52,781 nt of DNA from an uncultured Granulosicoccaceae bacterium (GTDB lineage Bacteria > Pseudomonadota > Gammaproteobacteria > Granulosicoccales > Granulosicoccaceae): NCBI GenBank assembly GCA_938045275.1, contig CALIMV010000187.1, positions 1 through 52,781 of the forward strand, read 5' to 3'. The position numbers were made by a program, and so were the translations under genes. Positions 10,171 to 18,847 of this stretch are shown here, one piece after another (the stretch's first letter is position 1; every line of letters begins with the position of its first letter). Below the pieces are notes generated by a model. It worked only from the letters and a program-made list of their open reading frames with translations, was not told where the DNA came from and did not search any database.

Positions 10171-11439
10171 TCATCGCTCTGAGAGTTCACCATGGAAAAG
10201 GAACTGATCAATTTGATCGGTGAACGCATCGAATTTAGGATTGAATGTGGATATCGCCCAGATCTCATTATTCGATCGGAGCTGATTCCATAACCCATAC
10301 GCGACGTCATCTGCATTCTCGCAACGCTCTACGTCTTCGGCAGAACGCCGACCACGAAGACCACAGTTACGATAATCACCGTTCACCCCATAGTGACTAT
10401 TTTCAGGAGAGACATGCACTGATACATGTGAGAGTCCTTTTACTCTTAGCTCTGCATCTTCAGCTCGAATCCAGATTAGTTGTTTATCTTGTACACCAGC
10501 TATCGGATCAGAATAAAAATTAACGATCGGACTATTCACATGTTTTGCAAAATTTTTATGAAATGCAATGTTGGCCTCAGGCTGAACAACGGCATCGTCC
10601 ATACTTTGAATCAGTAACCAAGGCAACTTTACTTGCTCAGTATTACCAAGCACACTTTTCATATGACGAATTGCACTTACTGTCTCTGAAACACTACGCG
10701 AAGGCGCAGCACCATAACGCGCAAAATCATCTGGAGGACTTTTGCTTAACCAGGGAATGGCCCAGTCAAGAAGAGGAGATAATCGAGCTAATCGACTAGC
10801 TGAAATGGAATAAGCCGGTGATATTCCAATAACACTTTTTACCGGACTGTCTTTTTCGTTTGCGATGGTCAATGTTAACGCTGCACCAAGGGAAAAACCT
10901 CCGAGAACCACATTGTCATGTTCAGCAGCAGCTTGCATTGTCAGGTATCGAATACTTTTCAACCAATCATGATGATCAACGATCAGAAGATCGCCTGCAC
11001 GTGTACCGTGTCCCGGCAGCAGTACAGTTCGAACGATAAAGCAAGTCGATGCAAGATGTTTAGCCAAATCCTGCATCGCAAAAGCCGTATCGGATAAACC
11101 GTGAACCAGAATTACAATACCCCGAGTTTTTACATCGGCGCATTGTGGTGTCGGTGAATATTCATTGGGTGTGACGGCAAGAAGTTCAGTGCTAGTATCA
11201 GCTGCTTTTGCAGAATCGAAGTAAACTCGATGCTCAGCAACCAACTGACGTATCACTGTCACGTACTCAGCAAAACTATTGCCTTTTAGCGTCTGCTCGA
11301 CATTGACCCAACCCGCTGGTTCCAGGTATTCATCTGGTGCATCGTTTCCGTTTTTTACAGCGCATGCAACAGACACGAAGACGCTTAGCAGCACTGTTAA
11401 CAGTGTCCATAGTCTGGTTATTATATTAATTCTCTGCAC
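10171..11439 (-). CDS. Lipoprotein alpha/beta hydrolase (monoacylglycerol lipase / S33-like)
   Basis: A 422-residue serine hydrolase, probably anchored to a membrane. The N-terminus is a lipoprotein signal with Cys at the lipobox (VSVAC, about residue 26). The fold markers are IVILVHGLSDTAFAM (oxyanion region), the nucleophile elbow GGFSLGAAL, an acid residue candidate in QSMDDAVV, and a histidine in KGLSHVSVH. The insertion between the acid and histidine strands is longer than in simple esterases. It lies about 190 bases upstream of the glycoside hydrolase on the same strand, so both may act in extracellular nutrient breakdown. Lipase, esterase and acyl-transferase activities are all possible. 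Confidence 0.8.
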   Translation of the reverse strand: MQRINIITRLWTLLTVLLSVFVSVACAVKNGNDAPDEYLEPAGWVNVEQTLKGNSFAEYVTVIRQLVAEHRVYFDSAKAADTSTELLAVTPNEYSPTPQCADVKTRGIVILVHGLSDTAFAMQDLAKHLASTCFIVRTVLLPGHGTRAGDLLIVDHHDWLKSIRYLTMQAAAEHDNVVLGGFSLGAALTLTIANEKDSPVKSVIGISPAYSISASRLARLSPLLDWAIPWLSKSPPDDFARYGAAPSRSVSETVSAIRHMKSVLGNTEQVKLPWLLIQSMDDAVVQPEANIAFHKNFAKHVNSPIVNFYSDPIAGVQDKQLIWIRAEDAELRVKGLSHVSVHVSPENSHYGVNGDYRNCGLRGRRSAEDVERCENADDVAYGLWNQLRSNNEIWAISTFNPKFDAFTDQIDQFLFHGELSER

Positions 11440-11640
11440 AAGTCATTCACTGTATTAGTCCCAGTTTCATGTCACACCCTCTAATTCACCCAAGCAATTT
11501 ATTATGTTACGCCAATGAAAACTGAATGATAAGTAGAGTCAGACCGAATACACCGTTCTGCTAATACGCACTATTCTTAAACTTGTTCAATAATTAGAAC
11601 TAAAAGGATGTGGAAGGTAATAAACAACGCTATACCAAGA

Positions 11641-13293
11641 TCAGGTGGTAGCCAGATTATCAAGCCAATCGGTTCGCATAACAGGAACTGAGTTTAGCAA
11701 TTGTTGCGTATAGGGGTGATGAGGCGGAGTTATAACCTCTTCCAACGTACCGTACTCCACTACTCTTCCTTCTCGCATCACAGCAATCGTATCTGCCATT
11801 TTTACAATGATAGAGATATCATGAGAAATAAACACGTAGCTGACACCGGTGCGACTCTGAAGGTCGCTGAGTAAGGTCAAAATAGATTTCGCAACAACGG
11901 TATCCAATGCGGACGTTATTTCATCACATATAATCAGCTTTGGTTCGGCAGCTAGCGCACGCGCCAGATTCACTCGTTGTTTTTCTCCGCCCGAAAGCTC
12001 TCTGGGAAAACGCCGTGCGTATTCAACAGGAAGCTCGACTAACTCCAACAACTTGGCAACTCGATCTTTAATCGATTCCTGCGGAATATCAAAATAGAAA
12101 GCCAATGGGCGGCCGAGAATTTTATCTATGCGATGCCTTGGGTTTAAGGCAACATCGGCCATTTGAAATGCAAATTGAATACTTCTTAATTGCTCCCGAT
12201 CACGCCGGTTAATGTTGTCATTTAATGGCTGTCCATCCAAAGCTACTGATCCGGATTTTATGTTCATCAAGCCTGATATAACCCGACCCAGGGTGGTTTT
12301 ACCAGAACCCGACTCACCGATAACGCCAATGGTACGCGATTTAAAAGCCTCCAAATTAACATCGTGCAAAGCAAGATACTGGTGAGAATTTCCGTATCCA
12401 GCCGTAACCGTATTCACACTTAACAGAGGAAGCGACATTGAATCGTCAGAACGTGTGGGCGGTGTTCGTGCTGATGGCAACTGCTCTGGCATGACGTGCG
12501 CAGCATTGATTAATTCTATCGTGTATTCGTGCTTTGGATGGTCAATAATTTGTGTAATGGGCCCATACTCAACGACACGACCCTCTTTGAGTACCAGAAC
12601 CTCATCGGCAATTTGAGCAACGACAGCCAGGTCGTGACTGACGTAAATGGCGGATGTTTTTTTGTTACGAATTAATTTTTTAAACGAGCGTAATACTTCA
12701 ATTTGTGTGGTCACGTCGAGCGCTGTGGTCGGCTCATCCAATATCAACAATTGCGGATCGCAAATCATGGCCATAGCCGCCATTAGTCGTTGCAGCTGCC
12801 CTCCACTCACCTGATGCGGGTAACGTTGGCCAATGGTTTCGGGTTCGGGAAGGTCAAGCTCCCGGTAGAGTGATATGGCTTTGTCTGTTGCCTGTGTCTG
12901 CGACATGATGCCGTTGATGACCGCCGTTTCGGTGACTTGACGATTAATTGTCAGCGAACTATTGAATGCTGCGGCGGCACTCTGTGCGATGTAGGCAATA
13001 TCTTTTCCACGTATGCTGCGACGCTGATGGTTGGACAATTTTAGAACATCAACATCGCCCAACTTGGCGCTACCTGCATTGACTATACAACCCGCTCTGG
13101 CAAAGCCAAGGCAGGCCAGCGCTATGGTGGTTTTTCCTGACCCTGATTCTCCGATAAGCGCGGTAACCTTGCCAGGCTCTATCGAAAAATTGATATCTGA
13201 AACTATTGGTGTGAGATGACGTTTCCGCGATTGCGCAGATACACAAAGCCCATTGACTTCAAATACCGGGGTGATCTGATTTTGCTCGTTCAC
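11641..13293 (-). CDS. Dipeptide/oligopeptide ABC transporter, fused double ATPase (DppD-DppF type)
   Basis: Two ATPase domains fused in one 550-residue chain, as in GsiA and YejF. Domain 1 has Walker A GESGSGKTT (about residues 45-55), signature VSGGQLQR and Walker B LLILDEPTTALD. Domain 2 has Walker A GESGSGKTT again, signature LSGGEKQR and Walker B LIICDEITSALD, where Pro is replaced by Ile. It energises the two permeases encoded upstream. Its start overlaps the preceding permease stop by four bases. It is the last gene of a four-gene operon (binding protein, DppB-like, DppC-like, this). Peptides are the default substrate, but this family also carries opines, glutathione and heme. Confidence 0.92.
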   Translation of the reverse strand: MNEQNQITPVFEVNGLCVSAQSRKRHLTPIVSDINFSIEPGKVTALIGESGSGKTTIALACLGFARAGCIVNAGSAKLGDVDVLKLSNHQRRSIRGKDIAYIAQSAAAAFNSSLTINRQVTETAVINGIMSQTQATDKAISLYRELDLPEPETIGQRYPHQVSGGQLQRLMAAMAMICDPQLLILDEPTTALDVTTQIEVLRSFKKLIRNKKTSAIYVSHDLAVVAQIADEVLVLKEGRVVEYGPITQIIDHPKHEYTIELINAAHVMPEQLPSARTPPTRSDDSMSLPLLSVNTVTAGYGNSHQYLALHDVNLEAFKSRTIGVIGESGSGKTTLGRVISGLMNIKSGSVALDGQPLNDNINRRDREQLRSIQFAFQMADVALNPRHRIDKILGRPLAFYFDIPQESIKDRVAKLLELVELPVEYARRFPRELSGGEKQRVNLARALAAEPKLIICDEITSALDTVVAKSILTLLSDLQSRTGVSYVFISHDISIIVKMADTIAVMREGRVVEYGTLEEVITPPHHPYTQQLLNSVPVMRTDWLDNLATT

Positions 13294-14147
13294 AATTCGT
13301 CCGGCAATGCAGCGTCAGTGGCTTTCAAAAACCAATCAACAAGTAAATTAACAGATAGTGTCACTATAGCAATGCACAACGCCGGATAAAGCGGCGTATA
13401 GGTTTCGTATAGCAGGCCTTGCATGTTCTCTTTCACCATCACGCCAAGATCTGCGTGCGGTGCTTGTACTCCCAGCCCTAAAAAGCTCAGTGCAGAAATA
13501 AACAGGATGGCATAGGTGAAGCGTATGCCAAACTCAGCGGCTAGCGGTGCCAGCGCATTGGGTAGCATCTCGTGCCAAATAATCCAGCCCATCTTCTCAC
13601 CTCTGACTCTGGCAGCTTCAATGTAGTCTTGCACCACGATATCCATGCCCAAGGCTCTGGCGACTCGAAATACACGAGTTGAATCTATTAAAGCGATGGT
13701 AACAATAAGCACAGTAATCGAAGAACCAAGCGCAGAAATAACAATGAGAGCAACCATAATCGCTGGAAACGATATTAACGCATCAACACTGCGACTCAAT
13801 ATAGAATCTACCCAACCGCGTTTTACTGCGGCAAAGAATCCCAGAGCACAACCTAGTACAAAAGCGATGACAGAAATGGTTAACGCTACACTCAAGGTGA
13901 CACGCGCACCGAATATTAGCCGTGATAACATGTCACGACCCAAAAAATCACTGCCCAATAACATGACGTTATCTGGAAGTGAAAAACTTTCATCGGTCAA
14001 TATTGCCGCTTCTGGATGCGGTGCAATTAGCGGCGCAAACAAAACAACAATCACAACAACAGCTAGCACCAGCAAACAAATAACCGGTGTCAGCGTCAAG
14101 TCTGATACGAGTTTTTTTATTACGCTGGACGGCCCATCTGTGTTCAC
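13290..14147 (-). CDS. Dipeptide-type ABC transporter permease (DppC type)
   Basis: Second membrane subunit of the peptide importer. The ORF track starts at 14240, well inside the upstream permease gene. I place the start at the GTG at 14147. It overlaps the upstream stop as GTGA and has a GAGGT ribosome site eight bases before it. This gives 285 residues, the usual DppC length. The N-terminal helix, a periplasmic segment ending in GSDFLGRDMLSRLIFGARVTL (a DppC hallmark) and the ATPase-contact loop EAARVRGEKMGWIIWHEMLPN are all present. Translation is probably coupled at both ends of the gene. Confidence 0.9.
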   Translation of the reverse strand: MNTDGPSSVIKKLVSDLTLTPVICLLVLAVVVIVVLFAPLIAPHPEAAILTDESFSLPDNVMLLGSDFLGRDMLSRLIFGARVTLSVALTISVIAFVLGCALGFFAAVKRGWVDSILSRSVDALISFPAIMVALIVISALGSSITVLIVTIALIDSTRVFRVARALGMDIVVQDYIEAARVRGEKMGWIIWHEMLPNALAPLAAEFGIRFTYAILFISALSFLGLGVQAPHADLGVMVKENMQGLLYETYTPLYPALCIAIVTLSVNLLVDWFLKATDAALPDEL

Positions 14148-15097
14148 TTGGGATACCTCAGACGAGGGTTTGAAACTATCGCGATAATGTCGGCAAGTAG
14201 ATTCAACAATACATAGACCGCACAAAATATCATTGCACACACTTGCACTACCGGAATATCTCTGGTGGTTACTGACTCAACCATAAGCCGCCCCAATCCG
14301 GAAAAATTAAACAGTGTTTCTACAACCACTATTCCGGATATAAGAAAGGCCAGATTAAGCGCTACCACATTCGCAATTGGGGCAAGCGCATTCGGTAACG
14401 CATGAACCAGCAGTAGACGCCAACGTGGAACGCCTTTTAAAATGGCCATTTCTGTCGCCGGTGAACTCAATACATTAATTACTGCAGTGCGCGTCATACG
14501 CACCATATGAGCCAGTACGGTAAATACCAAAACTGTAACGGGTAAAACCATCATGCGAGCGACAGTGAAAAAATCCAAACCGGGTCGAATATTTGCGATT
14601 GCCGGCAACCAACCTAGTTTTACGGCAAAGATCATGACCAGCACAATGGCGATGAGAAAGTCAGGTAATGATATTAGGCTCAAGCTAACTACAGAGATAA
14701 CTCTGTCGGTTAAGCTATTGGGCTTAATCGCAGATAACAGGCCTAACATCAGAGCAAGTGGTACCGAGATCAGTGCAGTGACTCCGGCCAATAACAAGGT
14801 ATTCCAGACACGTTCGCCCAGGAGCTGACCAATGTCTGCACCGCTAACCATGGACGCGCCCAGATCGCCGGTTAATAAATTTCTCAACCAGCGAAAATAA
14901 CGAGTTGGAGCCGATTCGTTTAATCCTAACCGAATTCGTACGTTCTCCAATAGCTCGGGCGTGGCTCCCTGCCCTAGAATGGCCTGAGCTACATCGCCTG
15001 GCAGAATTTCAGTACCGACGAAAATAAGCACCGATACCAAAAACAAGATGGCAATACCGAGCAGTAACCGCTGAATAATGAGTACAAATAGCGTCAC
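14144..15097 (-). CDS. Dipeptide-type ABC transporter permease (DppB type)
   Basis: First membrane subunit of the importer, 317 residues. The N-terminal helix (LLLGIAILFLVSVLIFVGTEILPGDVA) and the PGD motif are typical of DppB. The coupling loop is seen in EMAILKGVPRWRLLLVHALPNALAP, and the helices fill the remaining length. The C-terminal sequence LRYP-K matches family members. It lies 79 bases downstream of the binding-protein gene and shares a four-base overlap with the DppC-like gene. Confidence 0.92.
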   Translation of the reverse strand: MTLFVLIIQRLLLGIAILFLVSVLIFVGTEILPGDVAQAILGQGATPELLENVRIRLGLNESAPTRYFRWLRNLLTGDLGASMVSGADIGQLLGERVWNTLLLAGVTALISVPLALMLGLLSAIKPNSLTDRVISVVSLSLISLPDFLIAIVLVMIFAVKLGWLPAIANIRPGLDFFTVARMMVLPVTVLVFTVLAHMVRMTRTAVINVLSSPATEMAILKGVPRWRLLLVHALPNALAPIANVVALNLAFLISGIVVVETLFNFSGLGRLMVESVTTRDIPVVQVCAMIFCAVYVLLNLLADIIAIVSNPRLRYPK

Positions 15098-15176
15098 TGG
15101 CGCATTTTACACATCGCGCTACTTTGCATTACAAATAACATTCACAAACCCGGCCTTCGCAGAATAAAATTGACTC

Positions 15177-16766
15177 TTAACTTTCAATCCAAACTGTTCT
15201 GGCAAACTGGTAAAAACCCAATGGCCCTGACGGATGAGAACTGATGCCGTGCACGTTGTTGGCTTTTGCATCGAGAATATCGCGAAAAGCCAATGTAATG
15301 TGACCACCGTCATCGTGCAGTATTCTCTGCATTTCGCAATACATCTCTTTGCGTTTGTCAAAATCAACTGTTGAGCGCGCTTCAAGTAGTAGCGAATCAA
15401 ATTTTTCATCAGCAAATTTAGTTTCATTCCAATCGCTATCACCTTTGAACGCAATGGAAAACATGAGATCGGGTACCGGTCGCATGTCCCAGCCGGATAC
15501 AACCATAGGTTTCTGTATCCATACCGCGGACCAATATGTATCTGCTGGTGGCTGAATCAGATTCAGATTAATCCCGGATTCTGCAGCGGATTGCTGTACC
15601 ACCTGGCATGCTGCCAGCGAACCTGCGCCAGGCACATCGGAGGCGTACAAATCGATGCTCGTGTTCTCCAGACCGGCTTTCTTGATATGAAAGCGCGCTT
15701 TGTCCGGGTCGTGTGCACGTTGAGCGATATCTGCACAATAGTATGGATCAGTTGGAGAAATGGGGTGATCGTTTCCTATTGAACCATAGCCTTTAAATAC
15801 GTTCTTGACAATTTGTTCACGATTAACCGCATATTTCATTGCCTCGCGAAAATCGGCATTGTTGGTTGGTTCGCGGTCTAACATCATAGCAAGATTTACA
15901 AATGCTCCACTTGGGCTACGAATCAAATCAACCTTCTTGTTACGCTCTATCAAACTAACCGCTTTGGGGTCGAGTTCGAGCATGACGTTTATATCGCCCG
16001 ATAACAGTGCATTGACTCGTGCCGTGATGTCGCCAATACCGATCACTTCAATTTCGTCGACCCAGGGACCATCCGAACCCCAGTAATTATCGTTGCGTTC
16101 GAAAATGTATCGAGAGCCAGCAATCCATTCTTTAACTTTAAACGGACCTGTACCTATCGTCGTATTAACAAAATCTTCATAACCATTTTGCGATATCTGT
16201 ACACGTGTGTCGGATAGTACGATTGGGAAATCGGCATTGGGTGCAGACAATTTAAATTTTACAACGTGATCGCCATCTTTTGACATCTCGGCAATCTGGC
16301 TCATGTATCCTTTTGCCGGAGACTCGCTTCCTTCGCGGGTATGGCGACTACATGAATACATGACGTCATCTGCAGTAAAAGGTTTACCGTCATGCCAAAG
16401 TACATCTTTGCGCAGTTTAAATATCCATTCACTGGCATCAGCACCAACCTCCCATGACTCGGCTAACCACGGTATGGGCTGCAAATCTGGTCCTCTGTTA
16501 ACTAAGCTATCGTAAACAGAAAACCCCATCATTATGTTTGCAGTTGAGAAATAAGTGGTAGGGTCTAGAGAATCTTTTGCTTGTGCCGCTTCTACACCTA
16601 CGGTGATTTTTCCACCCTTCTGAGGTGTCTTGGCGTAGGCAGGGCTGCTAAGAAGTGACGTGGCAGTAGCCGCGGTAGCGCCCAATGCTGCCATGCGGAC
16701 CAAAAACTCGCGTCGCGATATTAATCGAGCGTGCAGTGCATTAATGAGGTCTTTTTCTGTTGCCAT
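15177..16766 (-). CDS. Dipeptide-type ABC transporter solute-binding protein (family 5) with a Tat signal
   Basis: Periplasmic receptor of the peptide-type importer, 529 residues. The N-terminus carries a twin-arginine motif (SRREFLV, residues 17-23), then a hydrophobic run and a cleavage region near SSPAYA-K. The protein is therefore probably exported folded by Tat. Family 5 signatures include WIFKLRKDVLWHDGKPFTADDV and TGPFKVKEW. An AAGGGAA ribosome site precedes the ATG. It is the first gene of the four-gene operon. The neighbouring D-aminoacylase and Fe/2OG oxygenase genes suggest a modified amino acid or peptide as ligand, but that is inference from position only. Confidence 0.9.
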   Translation of the reverse strand: MATEKDLINALHARLISRREFLVRMAALGATAATATSLLSSPAYAKTPQKGGKITVGVEAAQAKDSLDPTTYFSTANIMMGFSVYDSLVNRGPDLQPIPWLAESWEVGADASEWIFKLRKDVLWHDGKPFTADDVMYSCSRHTREGSESPAKGYMSQIAEMSKDGDHVVKFKLSAPNADFPIVLSDTRVQISQNGYEDFVNTTIGTGPFKVKEWIAGSRYIFERNDNYWGSDGPWVDEIEVIGIGDITARVNALLSGDINVMLELDPKAVSLIERNKKVDLIRSPSGAFVNLAMMLDREPTNNADFREAMKYAVNREQIVKNVFKGYGSIGNDHPISPTDPYYCADIAQRAHDPDKARFHIKKAGLENTSIDLYASDVPGAGSLAACQVVQQSAAESGINLNLIQPPADTYWSAVWIQKPMVVSGWDMRPVPDLMFSIAFKGDSDWNETKFADEKFDSLLLEARSTVDFDKRKEMYCEMQRILHDDGGHITLAFRDILDAKANNVHGISSHPSGPLGFYQFARTVWIES

Positions 16767-16936
16767 TTGACGATTCCCTTATCGATAGCATACTGCTGCC
16801 GAAAGTTAAGTGATAATCACAATTCTTTCCGTTGCAAACCATTCTGTGACAATCTCGGTAGCAAATCAAGGCTATCAGCTAGCGCTTTAGTACAAATGCA
16901 CTCAAAACACTGGCATTAAGCCAGTTTTACGCGCTA

Positions 16937-16953
16937 GAATATTTTTTATATTC
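16937..16953. promoter_or_regulatory. AT-rich inverted repeat upstream of the Fe/2OG oxygenase gene
   Basis: GAATAT and ATATTC are perfect inverted copies around five T residues, about 50 bases before the oxygenase start and 170 bases before the divergent transporter operon. The position suits an operator or a promoter -10 region. It is a pattern observation only. Confidence 0.25.
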
Positions 16954-17003
16954 AGGTGAGCAAAAACCAGCTACTGTAATTTTACTATTCAGGCGTAACA
17001 ATT

Positions 17004-17894
17004 ATGTCCAATGGGCCAATAACAAGCAGTGCAACTCGCGATACCCACGTCGCTGAAATGATCAATTTATCGCAATACCCTATTAGCGATTTAAATCAAT
17101 CATCAGGTCGCGCATTTGCAGATAGTCGTGCATTTGCAGATAGTCTCGCATTTGCAGATAAATGTAGGCTTGAATATAAAAATACCGGATTATGCATGCT
17201 ACCGGGCTTTATCAAACCCGCAGCGCTTAATACCATGGCCAGTGAAGCGTCTGCTTTTAGCGACAAAGCCTATTTTTGTAAAAGCACGCACAGTGCATAC
17301 CTTGACAATGGAGATTCCAGCACCAGTAAAGACGATGTAGCAAATCGACAGGAACAAACCTATGTCGGTTCTGTCGCCTACGACTATATTCCCGAAAACA
17401 GTAGTTTAAAACAGCTCTATCATTGGGATCCATTAAAAGAATTTATTGGCTATGTTTTAGGCAAAGCAAGCTTCCACCGATTTGCTGACCCTTTTGGCGC
17501 GTGTTCGGTCAATGTATTTGTTGAAGGTGGTGAGCACGGTTGGCATTTTGATGAATCGGAGTACACCGTTACTTTGATGTTACAGGCGCCAGAGCAAGGC
17601 GGTGCATTTGAGTATGTGCCGCAAATTCGAGGTACTCCGGAGGAGAAAAAAATCGTCGGCAGAGTCCTTGATGGTGAACGCGACGGTGTCGTGGAGCTGC
17701 CATTCACAACAGGCACATTGTTGATTTTTGGTGGCAACCAAACTTTGCACCGCGTCACTCGGGTTAGTGGCAATCGTGCACGCCTGGTACCTGTATTGTG
17801 TTACGCAGAAGACCCCAATTTGGTAAACAGCGAGTCTGTGCAACAGCTATTCTGGGGTAGATCTGGCAGTTCATCACAAGCATCCACTAATTAG
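17004..17894 (+). CDS. HalD/BesD-family Fe(II)/2-oxoglutarate oxygenase, hydroxylase-type active site
   Basis: A 296-residue non-haem iron oxygenase. The family includes amino-acid halogenases (BesD) and related hydroxylases acting on free amino acids such as lysine. The iron site reads GWHFDESEYTVTLML, so the first His is followed by Asp two residues on (HxD). The halogenases have Gly or Ala there. The distal His and the 2-oxoglutarate Arg are in LHRVTRVSGNRARLVP. I therefore predict hydroxylation, not halogenation. The N-terminus contains three AFAD repeats encoded by an 18-bp tandem repeat. It is divergent from the peptide-type importer, which may supply or remove the product. Confidence 0.8.
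   Translation: MSNGPITSSATRDTHVAEMINLSQYPISDLNQSSGRAFADSRAFADSLAFADKCRLEYKNTGLCMLPGFIKPAALNTMASEASAFSDKAYFCKSTHSAYLDNGDSSTSKDDVANRQEQTYVGSVAYDYIPENSSLKQLYHWDPLKEFIGYVLGKASFHRFADPFGACSVNVFVEGGEHGWHFDESEYTVTLMLQAPEQGGAFEYVPQIRGTPEEKKIVGRVLDGERDGVVELPFTTGTLLIFGGNQTLHRVTRVSGNRARLVPVLCYAEDPNLVNSESVQQLFWGRSGSSSQASTN
17112..17160 (+). repeat. In-frame 18-bp tandem repeat inside the oxygenase gene
   Basis: The 13-base core GCATTTGCAGATA occurs three times with an exact 18-base period, starting at 17112, 17130 and 17148. The units encode AFADSR, AFADSL and AFADKC. The last copy runs into sequence that matches the normal family N-terminus, so the first two look like expansions. The period is a multiple of three, so the frame is kept. 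Confidence 0.85.
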
Positions 17895-17903
17895 TCGTTC
17901 AAA

Positions 17904-18198
17904 ATGATAACGCAACAAGACATAATTCAATTCGAAAAAGAAGGTGTCGTGTGTTTGCGTGGAGTATTCAGTACAGGTTGACTTGAACGACTTACTACGG
18001 GTGTAGAAAAAAACTTTAACGACCCCGGGGCCTACAATACGGTTTACACCGACAAAGTCTGGCACGGCTAGAATTTATCACGAGCATGTATTGATAAAGG
18101 AACCAGGTACTCACGAGTCTACGCCTTGGCATCATGATCTGCCTTACTACGGTGTGGATGGTGACCAATCGAAAAACACCGTAATGTGGCCTGTTTAA
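17904..18198 (+). pseudogene. Decayed phytanoyl-CoA dioxygenase (PhyH) family gene
   Basis: The fragment starts with ATG and a family-like N-terminus (MITQQDIIQFEKEGVVCLRG), then meets an in-frame TGA (codon 26). It reads on as LERLTTGVEKNFNDPGAYNT to a TAG. A second frame then gives HVLIKEPGTHESTPWHHDLP, the iron-binding HxD region characteristic of PhyH proteins, before a TAA. Roughly 50 or more residues that normally separate these parts are missing, and the C-terminal half is gone. A stop, a frame change and deletions together mean it is not functional. It directly follows the intact oxygenase gene on the same strand. Confidence 0.8.
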
Positions 18199-18209
18199 AC
18201 GCCACCTGT

Positions 18210-18788
18210 TTAATAAAAGCCGAGTTTTTCATCACCCAATTCAATACCAACGCCGTTTATTACACGAACAAAATAACTGAACATAGCAACCACTTGCACA
18301 AGTTCAGATATCTCAGCATCGTTCCATCCAATCGCGCGTAGTGCTTCAATGTCGGCACGCTCCATCTGAGATGGATGCACGCAAAGCTTGCGTACGTACT
18401 CCAAAGCACAAACTTCCTTCCTCGAACCACAAGCACTTATTTCTGCTGAACATAAGTCGTCCAGAATCTGGCTGGCACGCGTTTCGTCTTCTGAGAGTGA
18501 TATAAAATTTTGACCATGATGGGCTATTGCGTACTCGCACCGAGCTAAAACCGCAACATAGGTGCCGACAAGTTCGGCAAACACTTTTGCCAGCACATTA
18601 CTGTTGTGGTGAAGCGCAGCCTTGTACAAATTATCCGCCGGCAGGATAGTTTGAGCAGACAAACTAAAGCCGCGATACAGATTGTCTAGCTGTCCGTTAG
18701 CGCTCAACACCTGATCGTAGATGGCGCGTAGTGCCGCATCAGATTCATGATAATCAATATCGTCAATCCAGCAGATGCGCTCAGGCAT
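18210..18788 (-). CDS. AhpD-like / carboxymuconolactone decarboxylase family protein with an altered redox motif
   Basis: The ORF track starts at 18911, but ATG 18788 has a GAGGAAAC ribosome site and gives 192 residues, the normal size of the peroxidase-related AhpD-like group. The helical core and the C-terminal half (AIGWNDAEISELVQVVAMFSYFVRVINGVG) match this group. The active motif normally reads E-x-x-C-x-x-C-x-x-x-H. Here it is ARCEYAIAHHG, so the second Cys is Ala while the first Cys and the His remain. Peroxide reduction through a disulfide is therefore doubtful. It diverges from the glutathione transferase gene, with 59 bases between starts. Confidence 0.75.
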   Translation of the reverse strand: MPERICWIDDIDYHESDAALRAIYDQVLSANGQLDNLYRGFSLSAQTILPADNLYKAALHHNSNVLAKVFAELVGTYVAVLARCEYAIAHHGQNFISLSEDETRASQILDDLCSAEISACGSRKEVCALEYVRKLCVHPSQMERADIEALRAIGWNDAEISELVQVVAMFSYFVRVINGVGIELGDEKLGFY

Positions 18789-18847
18789 GACTGTTTCCTC
18801 AATTCCAGATATATTATAAGTAGGTGACACCGAGTATACACAGCGCC

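Noticed and set aside
13290-14240. Long version of the DppC-like permease beginning at 14240
   Set aside because: It would overlap the upstream permease by 97 bases. The GTG at 14147 has a ribosome site and a GTGA stop-start overlap.
17904-18198. Reading the TGA in the PhyH relic as selenocysteine
   Set aside because: A second stop, a frame change and a large deletion follow. A Sec codon would not restore a full protein.
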